This document shows, piece after piece, positions 44,949 to 54,337 of a stretch of 64,000 nucleotides of DNA. The notes below the pieces were generated by a model, which saw nothing but the letters and a program-made list of their open reading frames with translations, did no database searches and was not told the DNA's origin. Origin of the DNA: Aureibaculum algae. GTDB lineage: Bacteria; Bacteroidota; Bacteroidia; Flavobacteriales; Flavobacteriaceae. The first letter of the stretch is position 1; every line of letters begins with the position of its first letter. The stretch lies in NCBI RefSeq assembly GCF_006065315.1, contig NZ_CP040749.1, forward strand, positions 372,001 through 436,000, in the 5' to 3' direction. Made by a program: the position numbers and the translations under genes.

Positions 44949-45734
44949 TTATTTTTTCTCTTCTACAATTACTTCTTCAGTTTTTGCCTTTGCTTTTTCT
45001 ACTTTTTTAGAAATTTTAGGGGCATCATCTTTGCTTGAATCTTTATCAGATTTTCTTTCTGCTAAACCTTTAGCAATAGCTTCAGTTGTGTAAGACAAAA
45101 TCTTATTGATAGATTTTGAAGCATCATCATTTGAAGGAATTACAAAATCAATTGGTCTAGGGTCTGAATTTGTATCAACCATAGCAAAAATTGGAATATT
45201 CAATTTTTGAGCTTCAGCAATAGCAATATGTTCTCTTCTAGTATCAATTACAAATAAAGCACCAGGTAAACGTGTCATATCAGAAATAGAACCTAAATTC
45301 TTTTCTAATTTCGCTCTTTGACGATCAATCTGTAATTTTTCTCTTTTAGATAAAGCATTGAAACTACCATCTAGTTTCATTCTATCAATTTGAGCCATTT
45401 TTTTAACTGCTTTACGAATAGTTACAAAGTTGGTAAGCATTCCGCCTGGCCACCTTTCAGTAATGTAAGGCATGTTAACGCTTGCCGCTTTCTCAGCAAC
45501 GATATCTTTAGCTTGTTTTTTAGTAGCAACAAATAAAATTTTTCTACCAGAAGCTGCTATTTTTTCTAAAGCAACCCCAGATTCTTCAATTTTAGCTGAA
45601 GTTTTGTACAAATCGATAATATGTACTCCATTACGTTCAGTATAAATATACGGAGCCATGTTTGGATTCCATTTTCTTGTCAAGTGACCGAAGTGTACAC
45701 CTGCATCTAATAACTCTTGAATTTGAATGTTCAT
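44949..45734 (-). CDS. rpsB: 30S ribosomal protein S2
   Basis: Small-subunit ribosomal protein of 261 residues. Conserved ELLDAGVHFGHLTRKWNPNM at the start, then ERWPGGMLTNF and FAMVDTNSDP. The last 35 residues form a charged lysine/glutamate-rich tail (KISKKVEKAKAKTEEVIVEEKK), an extension beyond the E. coli protein. Its leader carries nested inverted repeats. Order rplM-rpsI-rpsB-tsf is common in the phylum. Confidence 0.98.
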   Translation of the reverse strand: MNIQIQELLDAGVHFGHLTRKWNPNMAPYIYTERNGVHIIDLYKTSAKIEESGVALEKIAASGRKILFVATKKQAKDIVAEKAASVNMPYITERWPGGMLTNFVTIRKAVKKMAQIDRMKLDGSFNALSKREKLQIDRQRAKLEKNLGSISDMTRLPGALFVIDTRREHIAIAEAQKLNIPIFAMVDTNSDPRPIDFVIPSNDDASKSINKILSYTTEAIAKGLAERKSDKDSSKDDAPKISKKVEKAKAKTEEVIVEEKK

Positions 45735-45758
45735 TTTGTTTTTTGTTTACGTTCCTTA

Positions 45759-45813
45759 TTTAGCAATAACTAAGTAGCCATGTTACATGAGTCTTAATTA
45801 TTTGGGTGCTAAA
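45759..45813 (-). promoter_or_regulatory. Nested stem-loop in the rpsB leader
   Basis: Three nested helices on the minus-strand RNA. Outer: TTTAGCA with TGCTAAA (arms 45807-45813 and 45759-45765, 7 bp). Middle: TAATTAAG with CTTAGTTA (45793-45800 and 45767-45774, 8 bp with one U-G). Inner: CATG/CATG (45786-45789 and 45779-45782). It lies 25 bases before the rpsB ATG, has no T-run, and no TAnnTTTG box was seen, so the leader may be intercistronic. S2 autoregulation is a plausible role. Confidence 0.5.
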
Positions 45814-45844
45814 CTTAAACTGTTTATAATTATTAAAAATATGA

Positions 45845-46231
45845 TTAACGTTTAGAGAATTGGAATTTTTTACGGGCTTTTTTCTGACCGAATTTTTTAC
45901 GCTCTACCATTCTTGGATCTCTTGTAAGTAACCCTTCTGGTTTAAGAATCGTTCTATAATCAGGATCGATAGAAACTAAGGCTCTAGTTATGGCTAAACG
46001 AATTGCTTCAGCTTGACCTGTAACTCCACCACCAAATACATTAACCTTAATGTCATAATTTTTGTCATTATCAGTTAACGTCAACGGTTGCAATACTTTG
46101 TATTGTAAAGTTCCTGTAGTAAAATAATTGTTTAATTCTCTATTGTTTATGATAATGTTTCCTTTTCCTTTAGAAACATAAGCACGGGCAACTGCCGTTT
46201 TTCTTCTACCTATTTTATGTACTATATCCAT
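45845..46231 (-). CDS. rpsI: 30S ribosomal protein S9
   Basis: A 128-residue small-subunit protein with the start IGRRKTAVARAYV, the core GGGVTGQAEAIRLAITRAL and the universally basic C-terminus KKARKKFQFSKR that reaches the ribosomal P site. Its ATG overlaps the rplM stop by one base (TAATG), so the two are translationally coupled. Confidence 0.98.
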   Translation of the reverse strand: MDIVHKIGRRKTAVARAYVSKGKGNIIINNRELNNYFTTGTLQYKVLQPLTLTDNDKNYDIKVNVFGGGVTGQAEAIRLAITRALVSIDPDYRTILKPEGLLTRDPRMVERKKFGQKKARKKFQFSKR

Positions 46232-46686
46232 TATCTAAGATCGTTAAGGTTAATAGTCTTTGGTTTTTGAGCTTCTTTGTTGTGCTCAGTACCTGTAAAG
46301 ACATTTAAATTTCTAAATAAAGCACTACCTAATTTGTTTTTTGGTAGCATCCCTTTTACTGCTTTCTCTACTAGACGAGTTGGATCTTTTTTAAACAACT
46401 CAGTAGCCGTAAGCGACCTTTGACCTCCAGGGTAACCTGTATGACGGATATAAGATTTTTCCGTCCATTTCTTACCTGATAAGATAATTTTTTCTGCGTT
46501 AATAATTACTACGTTATCACCACAATCAACGTGGGGTGTGTAGTTGGGTTTGTACTTACCTCTTATAAGCATTGCTACTTTAGAAGCTAAACGACCCAAT
46601 GTTTGTCCGTCCGCATCAACCAAAACCCACTCCTTTTTTACAGTGGTTCTGTTAGCTGAAACTGTTTTGTAACTTAATGTGTTCAC
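46231..46686 (-). CDS. rplM: 50S ribosomal protein L13
   Basis: A 151-residue large-subunit protein: VDADGQTLGRLASKVAMLIRGK, NYTPHVDCGDNVVIINA, TGYPGGQRSLTATEL and AVKGMLPKNKLG are all family signatures. It is the first gene of the rplM-rpsI-rpsB-tsf block and has the best-matching promoter on this strand, with a hairpin near the predicted 5' end of the mRNA. Confidence 0.98.
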   Translation of the reverse strand: MNTLSYKTVSANRTTVKKEWVLVDADGQTLGRLASKVAMLIRGKYKPNYTPHVDCGDNVVIINAEKIILSGKKWTEKSYIRHTGYPGGQRSLTATELFKKDPTRLVEKAVKGMLPKNKLGSALFRNLNVFTGTEHNKEAQKPKTINLNDLR

Positions 46687-46723
46687 ACGATTAGTTTTTG
46701 TCTATTAATAATAAATTGTTTTT

Positions 46724-46737
46724 CCCTTAAAAAAGGG
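46724..46737 (-). promoter_or_regulatory. 5'-terminal hairpin of the rplM mRNA
   Basis: CCCTT (46724-46728) and AAGGG (46733-46737) form a 5-bp stem starting within a few bases of the predicted transcription start. It could protect the 5' end or be an L13 binding site. Confidence 0.45.
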
Positions 46738-46741
46738 TTTG

Positions 46742-46771
46742 CAAAGATACTACTATTTATTTACATAACAA
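46742..46771 (-). promoter_or_regulatory. Promoter of rplM-rpsI
   Basis: On the minus strand TTG (46769-46771), 19-base spacer, TATCTTTG (46742-46749), a full match to the Bacteroidota consensus. The mRNA leader would be about 50 bases. Confidence 0.75.
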
Positions 46772-46936
46772 ACAGTGTATTAGATATATTTTTAGGGCTA
46801 TTATTTAGGGGCGATTATATTTTTTTGTGCTGTATAAAACATAACCATTTTACGTTAAAGGTGAAGCTACTTTAAAGGAAATAAAGATTGTTTTAAATTA
46901 TGGAAACGTTAAGTTTTATAATTGTTCAGTAATTTT

Positions 46937-48025
46937 TTAAAAAATTTTGGGATTAGGATAAAAAGCGGCAATAGCAAACCAAAAACTAACCACATATTTT
47001 GGCTTATTTAATTGTTGTCCCTTTCTTGGACCCTCAAGAGCCTCTCCGAAAATGGACCATTTATTATTTTCATTATCCTCGAAAAAGATTTCGGAATCAT
47101 TAAAAGCGTATTCGAAATTTAAATTCCTATATTCTAATGTGAGTTCAAAAGCATTAATAATACTACCGTTACCGACAACAAGATAATTTACACCACCAAA
47201 AACATCCTTAATTACATTACCATTGTTAAATTTATTAAATTGATAAACCTTTGCTTCATTACCATCTATAATAGTAAACACCCTTTCCTTATTTGGTAAA
47301 GCATTATTTGATGGGGTGGCAGTAAATAGGAATAAATTCTGATTTGTTTTGTAGTCACCATAAGGATAAAATTCATAATCTCTATCGAAACCTGTCTCTA
47401 AAGTCATCACTTTTGTATTTGGGTATAGTTTTTTCCAAGTGCCCCAATTTGTTTCAACCACACTTACCACACTTGGCTTACTCTTAATAAGTGGGCCATT
47501 TACACATTGCAATTTTAATTGAGACCAATTACTATTTGTATTTCTGTCATATAAAATTAAATTAGTATTGTATAATAGTCCCGAAACACCAAAAGTAGAT
47601 TTTTTTCCACCTGAATTACTTCTCCACCCGAATGCAGTTCCTGTTAATGGACAATATGAGATGGACACAAATTTTTGATTAATTTCATCATTTACTATTT
47701 CATGCCAATCTAAAATTAAATGAGGATATGCTTTAATCTCATCACCATCTATAATACCAATAACCAGATCGTTAAAATTTAGAAAATCTACGTTAGAAGC
47801 ATCAACAAATTTAGGATTATCTATCGATGGGATGCCATCTTTTCCTGGCCCACCGTCTTTAACTTCTTTAATAGGAATTAGCCAAGATGCTGAATCTTCA
47901 TTGTTATTTGTTATGGTATCAATATTATTATTATCAGTAATTTGATCTGGGATGTCGTCATTGTTATTAGTGCATGACATAAGTATTGCTAAAATTAAAA
48001 ATGTGAATAGAAATTTATTCTTCAT
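46937..48025 (-). CDS. DUF3179-domain lipoprotein
   Basis: A 362-residue exported protein. The lipobox LAILMSC followed by an N/D-rich linker (about 19-45) predicts a lipoprotein. The rest matches the DUF3179 type: VKDGGPGKDGIPSIDNPKFV, VISYCPLTGTAFGW-like SISYCPLTGTAFGWR, and SGLLYNTNLILYDR. The conserved cysteine of YCPLTG is present. Function unknown. It starts 5 bases after the interrupted outer-membrane gene, so the two formed one operon. Confidence 0.85.
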   Translation of the reverse strand: MKNKFLFTFLILAILMSCTNNNDDIPDQITDNNNIDTITNNNEDSASWLIPIKEVKDGGPGKDGIPSIDNPKFVDASNVDFLNFNDLVIGIIDGDEIKAYPHLILDWHEIVNDEINQKFVSISYCPLTGTAFGWRSNSGGKKSTFGVSGLLYNTNLILYDRNTNSNWSQLKLQCVNGPLIKSKPSVVSVVETNWGTWKKLYPNTKVMTLETGFDRDYEFYPYGDYKTNQNLFLFTATPSNNALPNKERVFTIIDGNEAKVYQFNKFNNGNVIKDVFGGVNYLVVGNGSIINAFELTLEYRNLNFEYAFNDSEIFFEDNENNKWSIFGEALEGPRKGQQLNKPKYVVSFWFAIAAFYPNPKIF

Positions 48026-48030
48026 AATAT

Positions 48031-49002
48031 TTAATTTAAGATTAAATTATTTTTTTTTCGAGGAATTTTATATAAAAAGCCTGTTGTCAATCTAAATGTT
48101 GGCGTTAGTTGTGTTCCGTCAACGTTACCATAAATGGGAATTTCTGCCTTGGTAGAAAAAGCTAAATTTTGACTTACATTAATTAAAAAACTAGGAATAA
48201 CAGATATCCATTTTCCACCAGTATTTTCTAGGTTAAAACCACTAATTTTATCTTGACTTGCACCTCTATATTTTATCGATATACTTGGTGAGATTAATGT
48301 TTTGAGAAATAGAAATTCATCTGAAAACTGTAAATATGACTGCACTTCGTTACCAAATTTATATGTACTATCACCGAAGTAACTTTTGTTAGTACCTGTA
48401 CTTCTATAAACAAACCGTGTTGAAACGATAAATGAAGGTCTAAAATCAAAATTTTTAGAAGTTGCAAACCAATAGAGAATATCCCAAGCGTTGCTTCCAG
48501 GTTGTAAATCGGCGTTAAACGTAATGCCCTGATTGTTTGTTTCGGTTGAAGAGCCAATAGGTAGTTTAGCTCCTGCACCAAGATTAATAGTACTATTTTT
48601 TCCTAAAATGTTTTTAAAATTATATTTCAATAATAAAACTGCATCTCCAATACCTGAAGTTTGATCTAAATTTTCATTCCCAAATTGTGTTATTTTTCTA
48701 CGTTGATTTACTCATGTAAAAAGCCCTTCTATGGATAGATTGTTTGTTAATGAATAGCCGGTGTTTAATAGTATACTATGTGTTATGCGTAGTCTTGAAT
48801 CGTCATTTAGTTTTTGTGTACCGCTATTGAGCGTATTTAAATTATTATAATCATAATGTAAACCAATTTGAAAACTACCTTTTTCTAAAGTCGCTAAACC
48901 TAAATTATTTGAAAGGGGAATCCCTCCAGAGCAACACGTTTGAGCAATGATTATTGACGTATTAAACAGTGATAAAAATAAAATGAACGTTTTTAGTTTC
49001 AT
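48031..49002 (-). pseudogene. Outer-membrane barrel gene interrupted by an in-frame TGA
   Basis: Two reading frames, 48712-49002 and 48031-48630, lie in the same frame and read through continuously if codon 97 (TGA, 48712-48714) is ignored. The joined 323-codon product has a signal peptide (about 20 residues), the CCSGG N-terminus, and a central GIGDAVLLLKYNFKN then LGAGAKLPIGSS and ADLQPGSNAWDILYW. This matches a transporter-like outer-membrane barrel family (phenol-degradation MetA-like). The TGA stands where relatives, from memory, have tryptophan (TGG), so a single base change suffices. A true nonsense mutation or a sequencing error are the likely causes. Confidence 0.75.
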
Positions 49003-49112
49003 GTCCTTTAAAGAGACGACATAAAAACCAGTTCCTTACTTTTATAAGGTATTAATTTGTTACGCTATTGTAATTATCGTTTTGATTTAAATGGTAAAAG
49101 GTTTAGCTTTTC

Positions 49113-49352
49113 TTATTGCTCATCAGGAAGAGCGTCAAATTCTTTTCTCTTCTTGTTAAACCAAGCATTCATAGCATTAGGCGATTTCATTAATTCGCTC
49201 ATTTCGTTCATTGCTTTTAAATGAGGCTTATCTCCACGTTGAAACATTTCCATAGCGTGAGCTTTGCTCATTTCACCTATTTCATCAAATGTATTCGCAT
49301 TAAACTCTTTTTCGCAAGCACCACCTAACTGTTTACAGGTCATTGTTTTCAT
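49113..49352 (-). CDS. DUF1059-like small protein
   Basis: A 79-residue soluble protein beginning MKTMTCKQLGGACEKEFNA, with two cysteines (C6 and C13) placed as in DUF1059, followed by helices rich in E, M and K (SKAHAMEMFQRGDKPH). No signal peptide. It stands alone, 110 bases from the interrupted gene and divergent from ggt. Function unknown. Confidence 0.75.
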   Translation of the reverse strand: MKTMTCKQLGGACEKEFNANTFDEIGEMSKAHAMEMFQRGDKPHLKAMNEMSELMKSPNAMNAWFNKKRKEFDALPDEQ

Positions 49353-49484
49353 TTATTGAGGTATTTTATTTTTCAATGTACAACTTTTTAAATAATTGAT
49401 AACAAGTCTTAGGCTTTAAGTACTTCTATTGCATATCAACTATATTTTAGTTAGGTTTGTTATTTACCTACAAATTTTACTTCC

Positions 49485-51191
49485 ATGAATATCTTCTTGA
49501 AAACAATTGTATTTGGTTTATTTTTTATTTCTAGTCCAATTTTTGCCCAAAGTGGAAAAACACCTGCTCCAGCGAAAAACGGAATGGTTGTAACTAGTCA
49601 TTATTTAGCATCTGAAGTTGGTAGTGATATTCTTAAAAAAGGTGGGAATGCCATTGACGCTACTGTAGCTACAGCTTTTGCTTTGGCAGTCACGTTGCCA
49701 TCTGCGGGTAATATTGGTGGTGGTGGATTTTTAGTTTATTATGGAGATGATGGAAATAAAACAACGTTTAATTTTAGGGAAAAAGCTCCATTGGCTGCGT
49801 CAGAATCTATGTTTTTAGGAAAAGATGGAAAAATAAAAAATAATTCAAATCATGATGGGTTGTTAGCGACAGGAGTACCAGGTACAGTTGCTGGTTTATA
49901 TATGGCTCATCAAAAAATGGGAAAATTACCTTGGTCAGATTTGGTGGCTCCTGCTGTTAAATTAGCTGAAGAGGGTTATCCGGCAAGTTATCGAAATGAA
50001 TGGTTTGTTAACTTTATTGCAAAAAATAATTCTAAATACCCTTCAACTGCTAAAGCATTTTTAAAACCTGATAATACACCATATAAACCTGGTGAAATTT
50101 TTAAACAACCAGAATTAGCAGAAACTTTAAAAAGAATTCAGAAAAAAGGAGCAGATGGTTTTTATAAAGGCAAAACAGCAAAGTTAATTGCTGATTTTAT
50201 GAAGAAAAACGGAGGGGTTATAACTGAAAAAGATTTAGCCAAATACCAAGCACAGGAATTAACACCTGTTTTGGGAACCTATAGAGGATATGAAATTGTA
50301 GGTATGCCACCACCAAGTTCTGGAGGAATTGCTTTGATTGAAATGTTGAATATATTGGAAGGTTACAATTTGAGCGAAATGGGTCATAACTCAGCAGCTT
50401 CTCTGCATGTGATAACAGAGGCGATGCGAAGAGCTTTTTCTGATAGAGCTGAGTTTGTAGGAGATTCAGATTTTAATCCTGATTTGCCAATCGATAAGTT
50501 GTTATCAAAAGAGCATGCTAATAATTTAAGATCTAGTATTGACTTACAGACGGCTTCATTAAGTGACTCCGCACATTTTAATGCAAAACATTTAGTGGCT
50601 GAAAGTCCTGAAACTACCCATATTTCTGTGGTTGATAAACAAGGTAATGCCGTTTCTATGACATATACATTAGAGAATAGTTATGGTAATAAATATGTAG
50701 TAGCAGGTGCTGGTTTTTTATTAAACAATGAAATGGGTGATTTCAATCCTATTCCTGGTTATACAAATTCCAAAGGCTTAATTGGTACTAAGCCAAATTT
50801 AGTGCAGCCTGAAAAAAGAATGTTATCGAGTATGACACCTTCTATTGTTGCTAAGAATGGTAAACCTGTAATTGTAATTGGTAGTCCCGGAGGAAGAACC
50901 ATTATTAACACCGTTTTACAAGTTATTTTAAATGTTATTGATTTTGATATGAATATTGCTCAAGCAATAGAATCACCAAGAATTCATCATCAATGGTTTC
51001 CGAATAAAACTTCTTTTGAAAAATTTGGTATTTCACCAGATACGCAAAAATTATATGAGGCATTGGGGCATGAAGTGTACTTTAGAAATATGCAAGGACA
51101 AGCCATGGGGATAAGCATAGATCATAAAAATAGTACAGTTTATGGTGCTGCAGACTCTAGAAGTTTTGATGCTAGAGCTGTTGGTTACTAA
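49485..51191 (+). CDS. ggt: Gamma-glutamyltransferase
   Basis: Periplasmic N-terminal-nucleophile hydrolase that cleaves gamma-glutamyl bonds of glutathione. The 568-residue precursor has a signal peptide (about 21 residues). Self-cleavage is predicted before T377 in PETTHISVVD, giving a large and a small subunit. Substrate-binding NEMGDF and GSPGGRTIINTV lie in the small subunit, and NIGGGGFLVYY near the start. Length is typical. It is divergent from the DUF1059-like gene. Confidence 0.95.
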   Translation: MNIFLKTIVFGLFFISSPIFAQSGKTPAPAKNGMVVTSHYLASEVGSDILKKGGNAIDATVATAFALAVTLPSAGNIGGGGFLVYYGDDGNKTTFNFREKAPLAASESMFLGKDGKIKNNSNHDGLLATGVPGTVAGLYMAHQKMGKLPWSDLVAPAVKLAEEGYPASYRNEWFVNFIAKNNSKYPSTAKAFLKPDNTPYKPGEIFKQPELAETLKRIQKKGADGFYKGKTAKLIADFMKKNGGVITEKDLAKYQAQELTPVLGTYRGYEIVGMPPPSSGGIALIEMLNILEGYNLSEMGHNSAASLHVITEAMRRAFSDRAEFVGDSDFNPDLPIDKLLSKEHANNLRSSIDLQTASLSDSAHFNAKHLVAESPETTHISVVDKQGNAVSMTYTLENSYGNKYVVAGAGFLLNNEMGDFNPIPGYTNSKGLIGTKPNLVQPEKRMLSSMTPSIVAKNGKPVIVIGSPGGRTIINTVLQVILNVIDFDMNIAQAIESPRIHHQWFPNKTSFEKFGISPDTQKLYEALGHEVYFRNMQGQAMGISIDHKNSTVYGAADSRSFDARAVGY

Positions 51192-51205
51192 TGCAATAGA
51201 TTAAG

Positions 51206-51310
51206 CTATTCTCTTTTATTTTTTTTATCTCTTTTAGCTTGCTTCTTTTCTTTTGCACTTAAAAGAGGTTCTTTTTTTATATTTTTCTTTGAATCTTGTG
51301 ATTTTGCCAT
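51206..51310 (-). CDS. 34-residue lysine-rich small protein
   Basis: A short ORF (ATG at 51308-51310, TAG at 51206-51208) encoding MAKSQDSKKNIKKEPLLSAK then EKKQAKRDKKNKRE, with 14 lysines. Small basic proteins starting MAKS are common in Bacteroidota genomes. It starts 58 bases after the polA stop on the same strand and could be read from the polA mRNA; no -7 box was seen before it. Nucleic-acid binding is only a guess from composition. Confidence 0.5.
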   Translation of the reverse strand: MAKSQDSKKNIKKEPLLSAKEKKQAKRDKKNKRE

Positions 51311-51368
51311 GATATTTTTTTTAAAATAATTAGTTATATTTTTATGTATCTTGAAGTTTGATTGAGTT

Positions 51369-54206
51369 CTAATGAGCCACTAGCCAGTCTTCACCTAATC
51401 CAATCTCAACATCTAAAGGTACGGATAATTTATAAGCATTTTCCATTTCTTGTTTAATGATGGGTTTTATAATTTCTAGTTCATCATTGTGTGCGTCAAA
51501 AACCAATTCATCATGAACTTGCAATAACATTTTACTTTTAAAATTTTCTTGTTGAAAACGTTTGTAAATAGAAATCATTGCCAATTTAATAATGTCAGCG
51601 GCACTTCCTTGGATAGGGGCATTTACAGCATTACGTTCCGCGGCTCCTCGAACAATAGCGTTACGAGAATTTATATCTTTTAAATATCGACGTCTACCTA
51701 ACACGGTTTCCACATAACCATTTTCTCTTGCAAAATGAATTTGACCATCCATATAACTGCGTAATTTTGGATAGGTTTCATAATAGGTATCAATCAATTC
51801 TTTAGCTTCGCTCCGTGATAGTGAGGTTTGATTACTCAAGCCAAATGCAGAAACCCCATATATAATTCCGAAATTTACTGTTTTGGCATTGCCACGTTGT
51901 TCACGAGTGACTTCACTAATTGGTACATTAAAAACTTTAGCGGCAGTAGAAGCATGGATATCTTCTTTGTTTTTAAATGCATTTATCATGTTATCCTCTT
52001 TACTTAATGCAGCAATAATTCGCAATTCAATTTGAGAATAATCCGCTGCCAACAACGTATAATTTTTATCTCTTGGAATAAACGCTTTACGCACTTGTCT
52101 TCCGCGTTCTGTTCGAATTGGAATATTCTGTAAATTCGGATTGTTAGAACTCAATCTACCCGTAGCGGCGACCGCTTGAGCATATACTGTGTGAATTCTA
52201 TGTGTTTTAGGGTTTACCTCATTAGGTAACGCATCAACGTAGGTGCTTTGTAATTTTTTATATTGTCTAAATTCTTGAATATCTCTAATAATTTGATGGT
52301 CTTTTGCTAAAAAGGATAAGACATCTTCAGCAGTAGAGTATTGACCTGTTTTTGTCTTTTTTGGTTTGTCTACTAATTTAAGTTTGTCAAATAAAATAGG
52401 CCCCAATTGTTTTGGAGATGCTAAATTAAATTCTTCGCCTGCTTGCTCATAAATACTTTTTTCTAAACGTTCAATGTCTTTATTTAAAGCTACTGATAGT
52501 TCTTTTAGAAAACTAGTATTTATGTTAATTCCTTCAATTTCCATTGCAGAAAGCACTGCTACCAATGGCATTTCTACATCATTGAATAAATTGGTAAGGT
52601 TGCCGCCTTCTAATTCCTTAGTAAAATGTGTTTTAAGTTGTAATGTAATATCAGCATCTTCAACCGCATACTCCGTTTGTTTGTCCAATTCAACATCACG
52701 CATATTGCCTTGGTTTTTACCTTTTTTACCAATCAATTCTGTAATTGGAACGGGTTGATAGTTTAGATATGTTTCTGCTAGTATGTCCATACCGTGACGC
52801 ATATCTGGGTTTATCAGATAATGTGCAATCATCGTATCAAATAATTTACCTTTTACGGGCATATTATAATTGGATAATACCTTAATGTCATATTTTAAAT
52901 TGTGCCCTACTTTTTCAATAGATTCGTCCTCAAAAAATGGTCTAAACTCTTCTAATATTTCTACGGTCTCTTCTTGGTTTTCTGGAAAGTGAACATAAAA
53001 ACCTTTGTGGTGTTCCCATGAAAAAGCAATGCCAATTAATTCTACTTCCAAAGATTTTAAACCTGTAGTTTCTGTATCAAAACAAACTGATTTTTGAGCT
53101 AGTAGTTGTTTTAATAATAATTTTCTTGAAAGAGGCGTATTTGCCAATTGGTAAAAATGGGTGGTGTTTTCAATGGAATTAAATCCATTAACTACCACTT
53201 TTGGTTCACTACTTCCCGTCCCTGGAGCTGCAAATAAGTCGAATTGAATATTGTCTGTTGGATTGTTTTTAGCTACTTCTTTTTTTGTTTGTATTTGAGG
53301 TTTTACTTCAGGGTTTTCATCTTTTGGGGCGAAAGTTTTTTCAAGATTAACCAATAATCTTCTAAATTCTAATTCTTCAAAAATTTCAGTGACTTTAGGT
53401 AAGTTGGGTTGGTCGAGTTCAAAATCTTTAGCATCAAATTCCACAGGAACATCTAGCATGATTGTTGCCAATTTTTTTGATAAAAGTCCAAGTTCAACGT
53501 TGGCCTCCACCTTTTCTTTCATCTTACCTTTAAGCTCGTGACTGTTTTCGAATAATCCTTCAATACTACCATAAGCAGCTAAGAATTTTTTGGCTGTTTT
53601 ATCTCCCACGCCAGGTAAACCAGGAATATTGTCAATGGCATCACCTTTCATTGCCAAAAAGTCGATAACCTGTAATGGATCAGTAATTTCAAATTTTTCA
53701 AGTATCTCAGGTACACCCCAAGTCTCATAACCTCCCCCAAATCTCGGTCTATACATAAAAATATTCTCAGAAACCAATTGAGCAAAATCTTTATCGGGTG
53801 TAACCATAAAAGTTTGGTACCCCTCTTTCTCAGCTTTTTTAGCTAATGTGCCAATAACATCATCTGCTTCAAAGCCTTCTTTTACCATAATTGGAATGTG
53901 CATGGCTTTTAAAATTTCTTGTATGTAAGGCACCGCAATTTTTATAGCTTCAGGTGTTTCGTCTCTGTTGGCTTTATATTCCGCAAACATTTCCACACGA
54001 TCTACACTACCACCTTTGTCAAAACACACCGCTAAGTGATCAGGGTTTTCTCTTTTTATTACATCTAGCAATGAATTCATAAATCCCATTATGGCTGAGG
54101 TGTCCATGCCTTTAGAGTTTATGATAGGGTTTTTTATAAAAGCGTAATAGCCTCTAAAGATTAGGGCAAAAGCATCGAGTAAGAATAAGCGTTTTTGTGC
54201 AGACAT
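51369..54206 (-). CDS. polA: DNA polymerase I
   Basis: Repair and Okazaki-fragment polymerase of 945 residues with three domains. 5' nuclease (about 1-290; LFLLDAFALIFRGYYAF, FMVTPDKDFAQLV). 3'-5' proofreading exonuclease (about 350-540) with catalytic FDTETTG intact. Family A polymerase (about 560-945): motif A DYSQIELRI, motif B RGNAKTVNFGIIYG, motif C LLQVHDELVFD. The ATG at 54206 is chosen because the -7 box at 54228-54235 covers the upstream alternative at 54230. The gene is bounded upstream by the terminator of the neighbouring gene. Confidence 0.96.
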   Translation of the reverse strand: MSAQKRLFLLDAFALIFRGYYAFIKNPIINSKGMDTSAIMGFMNSLLDVIKRENPDHLAVCFDKGGSVDRVEMFAEYKANRDETPEAIKIAVPYIQEILKAMHIPIMVKEGFEADDVIGTLAKKAEKEGYQTFMVTPDKDFAQLVSENIFMYRPRFGGGYETWGVPEILEKFEITDPLQVIDFLAMKGDAIDNIPGLPGVGDKTAKKFLAAYGSIEGLFENSHELKGKMKEKVEANVELGLLSKKLATIMLDVPVEFDAKDFELDQPNLPKVTEIFEELEFRRLLVNLEKTFAPKDENPEVKPQIQTKKEVAKNNPTDNIQFDLFAAPGTGSSEPKVVVNGFNSIENTTHFYQLANTPLSRKLLLKQLLAQKSVCFDTETTGLKSLEVELIGIAFSWEHHKGFYVHFPENQEETVEILEEFRPFFEDESIEKVGHNLKYDIKVLSNYNMPVKGKLFDTMIAHYLINPDMRHGMDILAETYLNYQPVPITELIGKKGKNQGNMRDVELDKQTEYAVEDADITLQLKTHFTKELEGGNLTNLFNDVEMPLVAVLSAMEIEGININTSFLKELSVALNKDIERLEKSIYEQAGEEFNLASPKQLGPILFDKLKLVDKPKKTKTGQYSTAEDVLSFLAKDHQIIRDIQEFRQYKKLQSTYVDALPNEVNPKTHRIHTVYAQAVAATGRLSSNNPNLQNIPIRTERGRQVRKAFIPRDKNYTLLAADYSQIELRIIAALSKEDNMINAFKNKEDIHASTAAKVFNVPISEVTREQRGNAKTVNFGIIYGVSAFGLSNQTSLSRSEAKELIDTYYETYPKLRSYMDGQIHFARENGYVETVLGRRRYLKDINSRNAIVRGAAERNAVNAPIQGSAADIIKLAMISIYKRFQQENFKSKMLLQVHDELVFDAHNDELEIIKPIIKQEMENAYKLSVPLDVEIGLGEDWLVAH

Positions 54207-54227
54207 TGTTATATTTTCAAGTATGCT

Positions 54228-54235
54228 CAAATCTA
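54228..54235 (-). promoter_or_regulatory. -7 promoter box of polA
   Basis: TAGATTTG on the minus strand, an exact TAnnTTTG match. A TTTG lies 15 bases upstream, closer than usual. It fixes the polA start at 54206. Confidence 0.5.
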
Positions 54236-54274
54236 CAAAGATTGTTTAGACAAATAAAATATTTTATTTGCTAA

Positions 54275-54309
54275 TAAAAAACCTCACATGTCTTAATGAA
54301 CTGTGAGGT
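54275..54309 (-). terminator. Intrinsic terminator of the glycosylasparaginase gene
   Basis: ACCTCACA / TGTGAGGT, 8-bp stem with 13-base loop, followed on the minus strand by six T, 28 bases after the stop codon. Confidence 0.9.
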
Positions 54310-54337
54310 CTAATTTATTGTATGTATTTGGTTTAAA

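Noticed and set aside
48712..48714. Selenocysteine codon at the in-frame TGA
   Set aside because: No SECIS-like hairpin directly after the TGA was seen, and relatives have tryptophan there, so a mutation is simpler.
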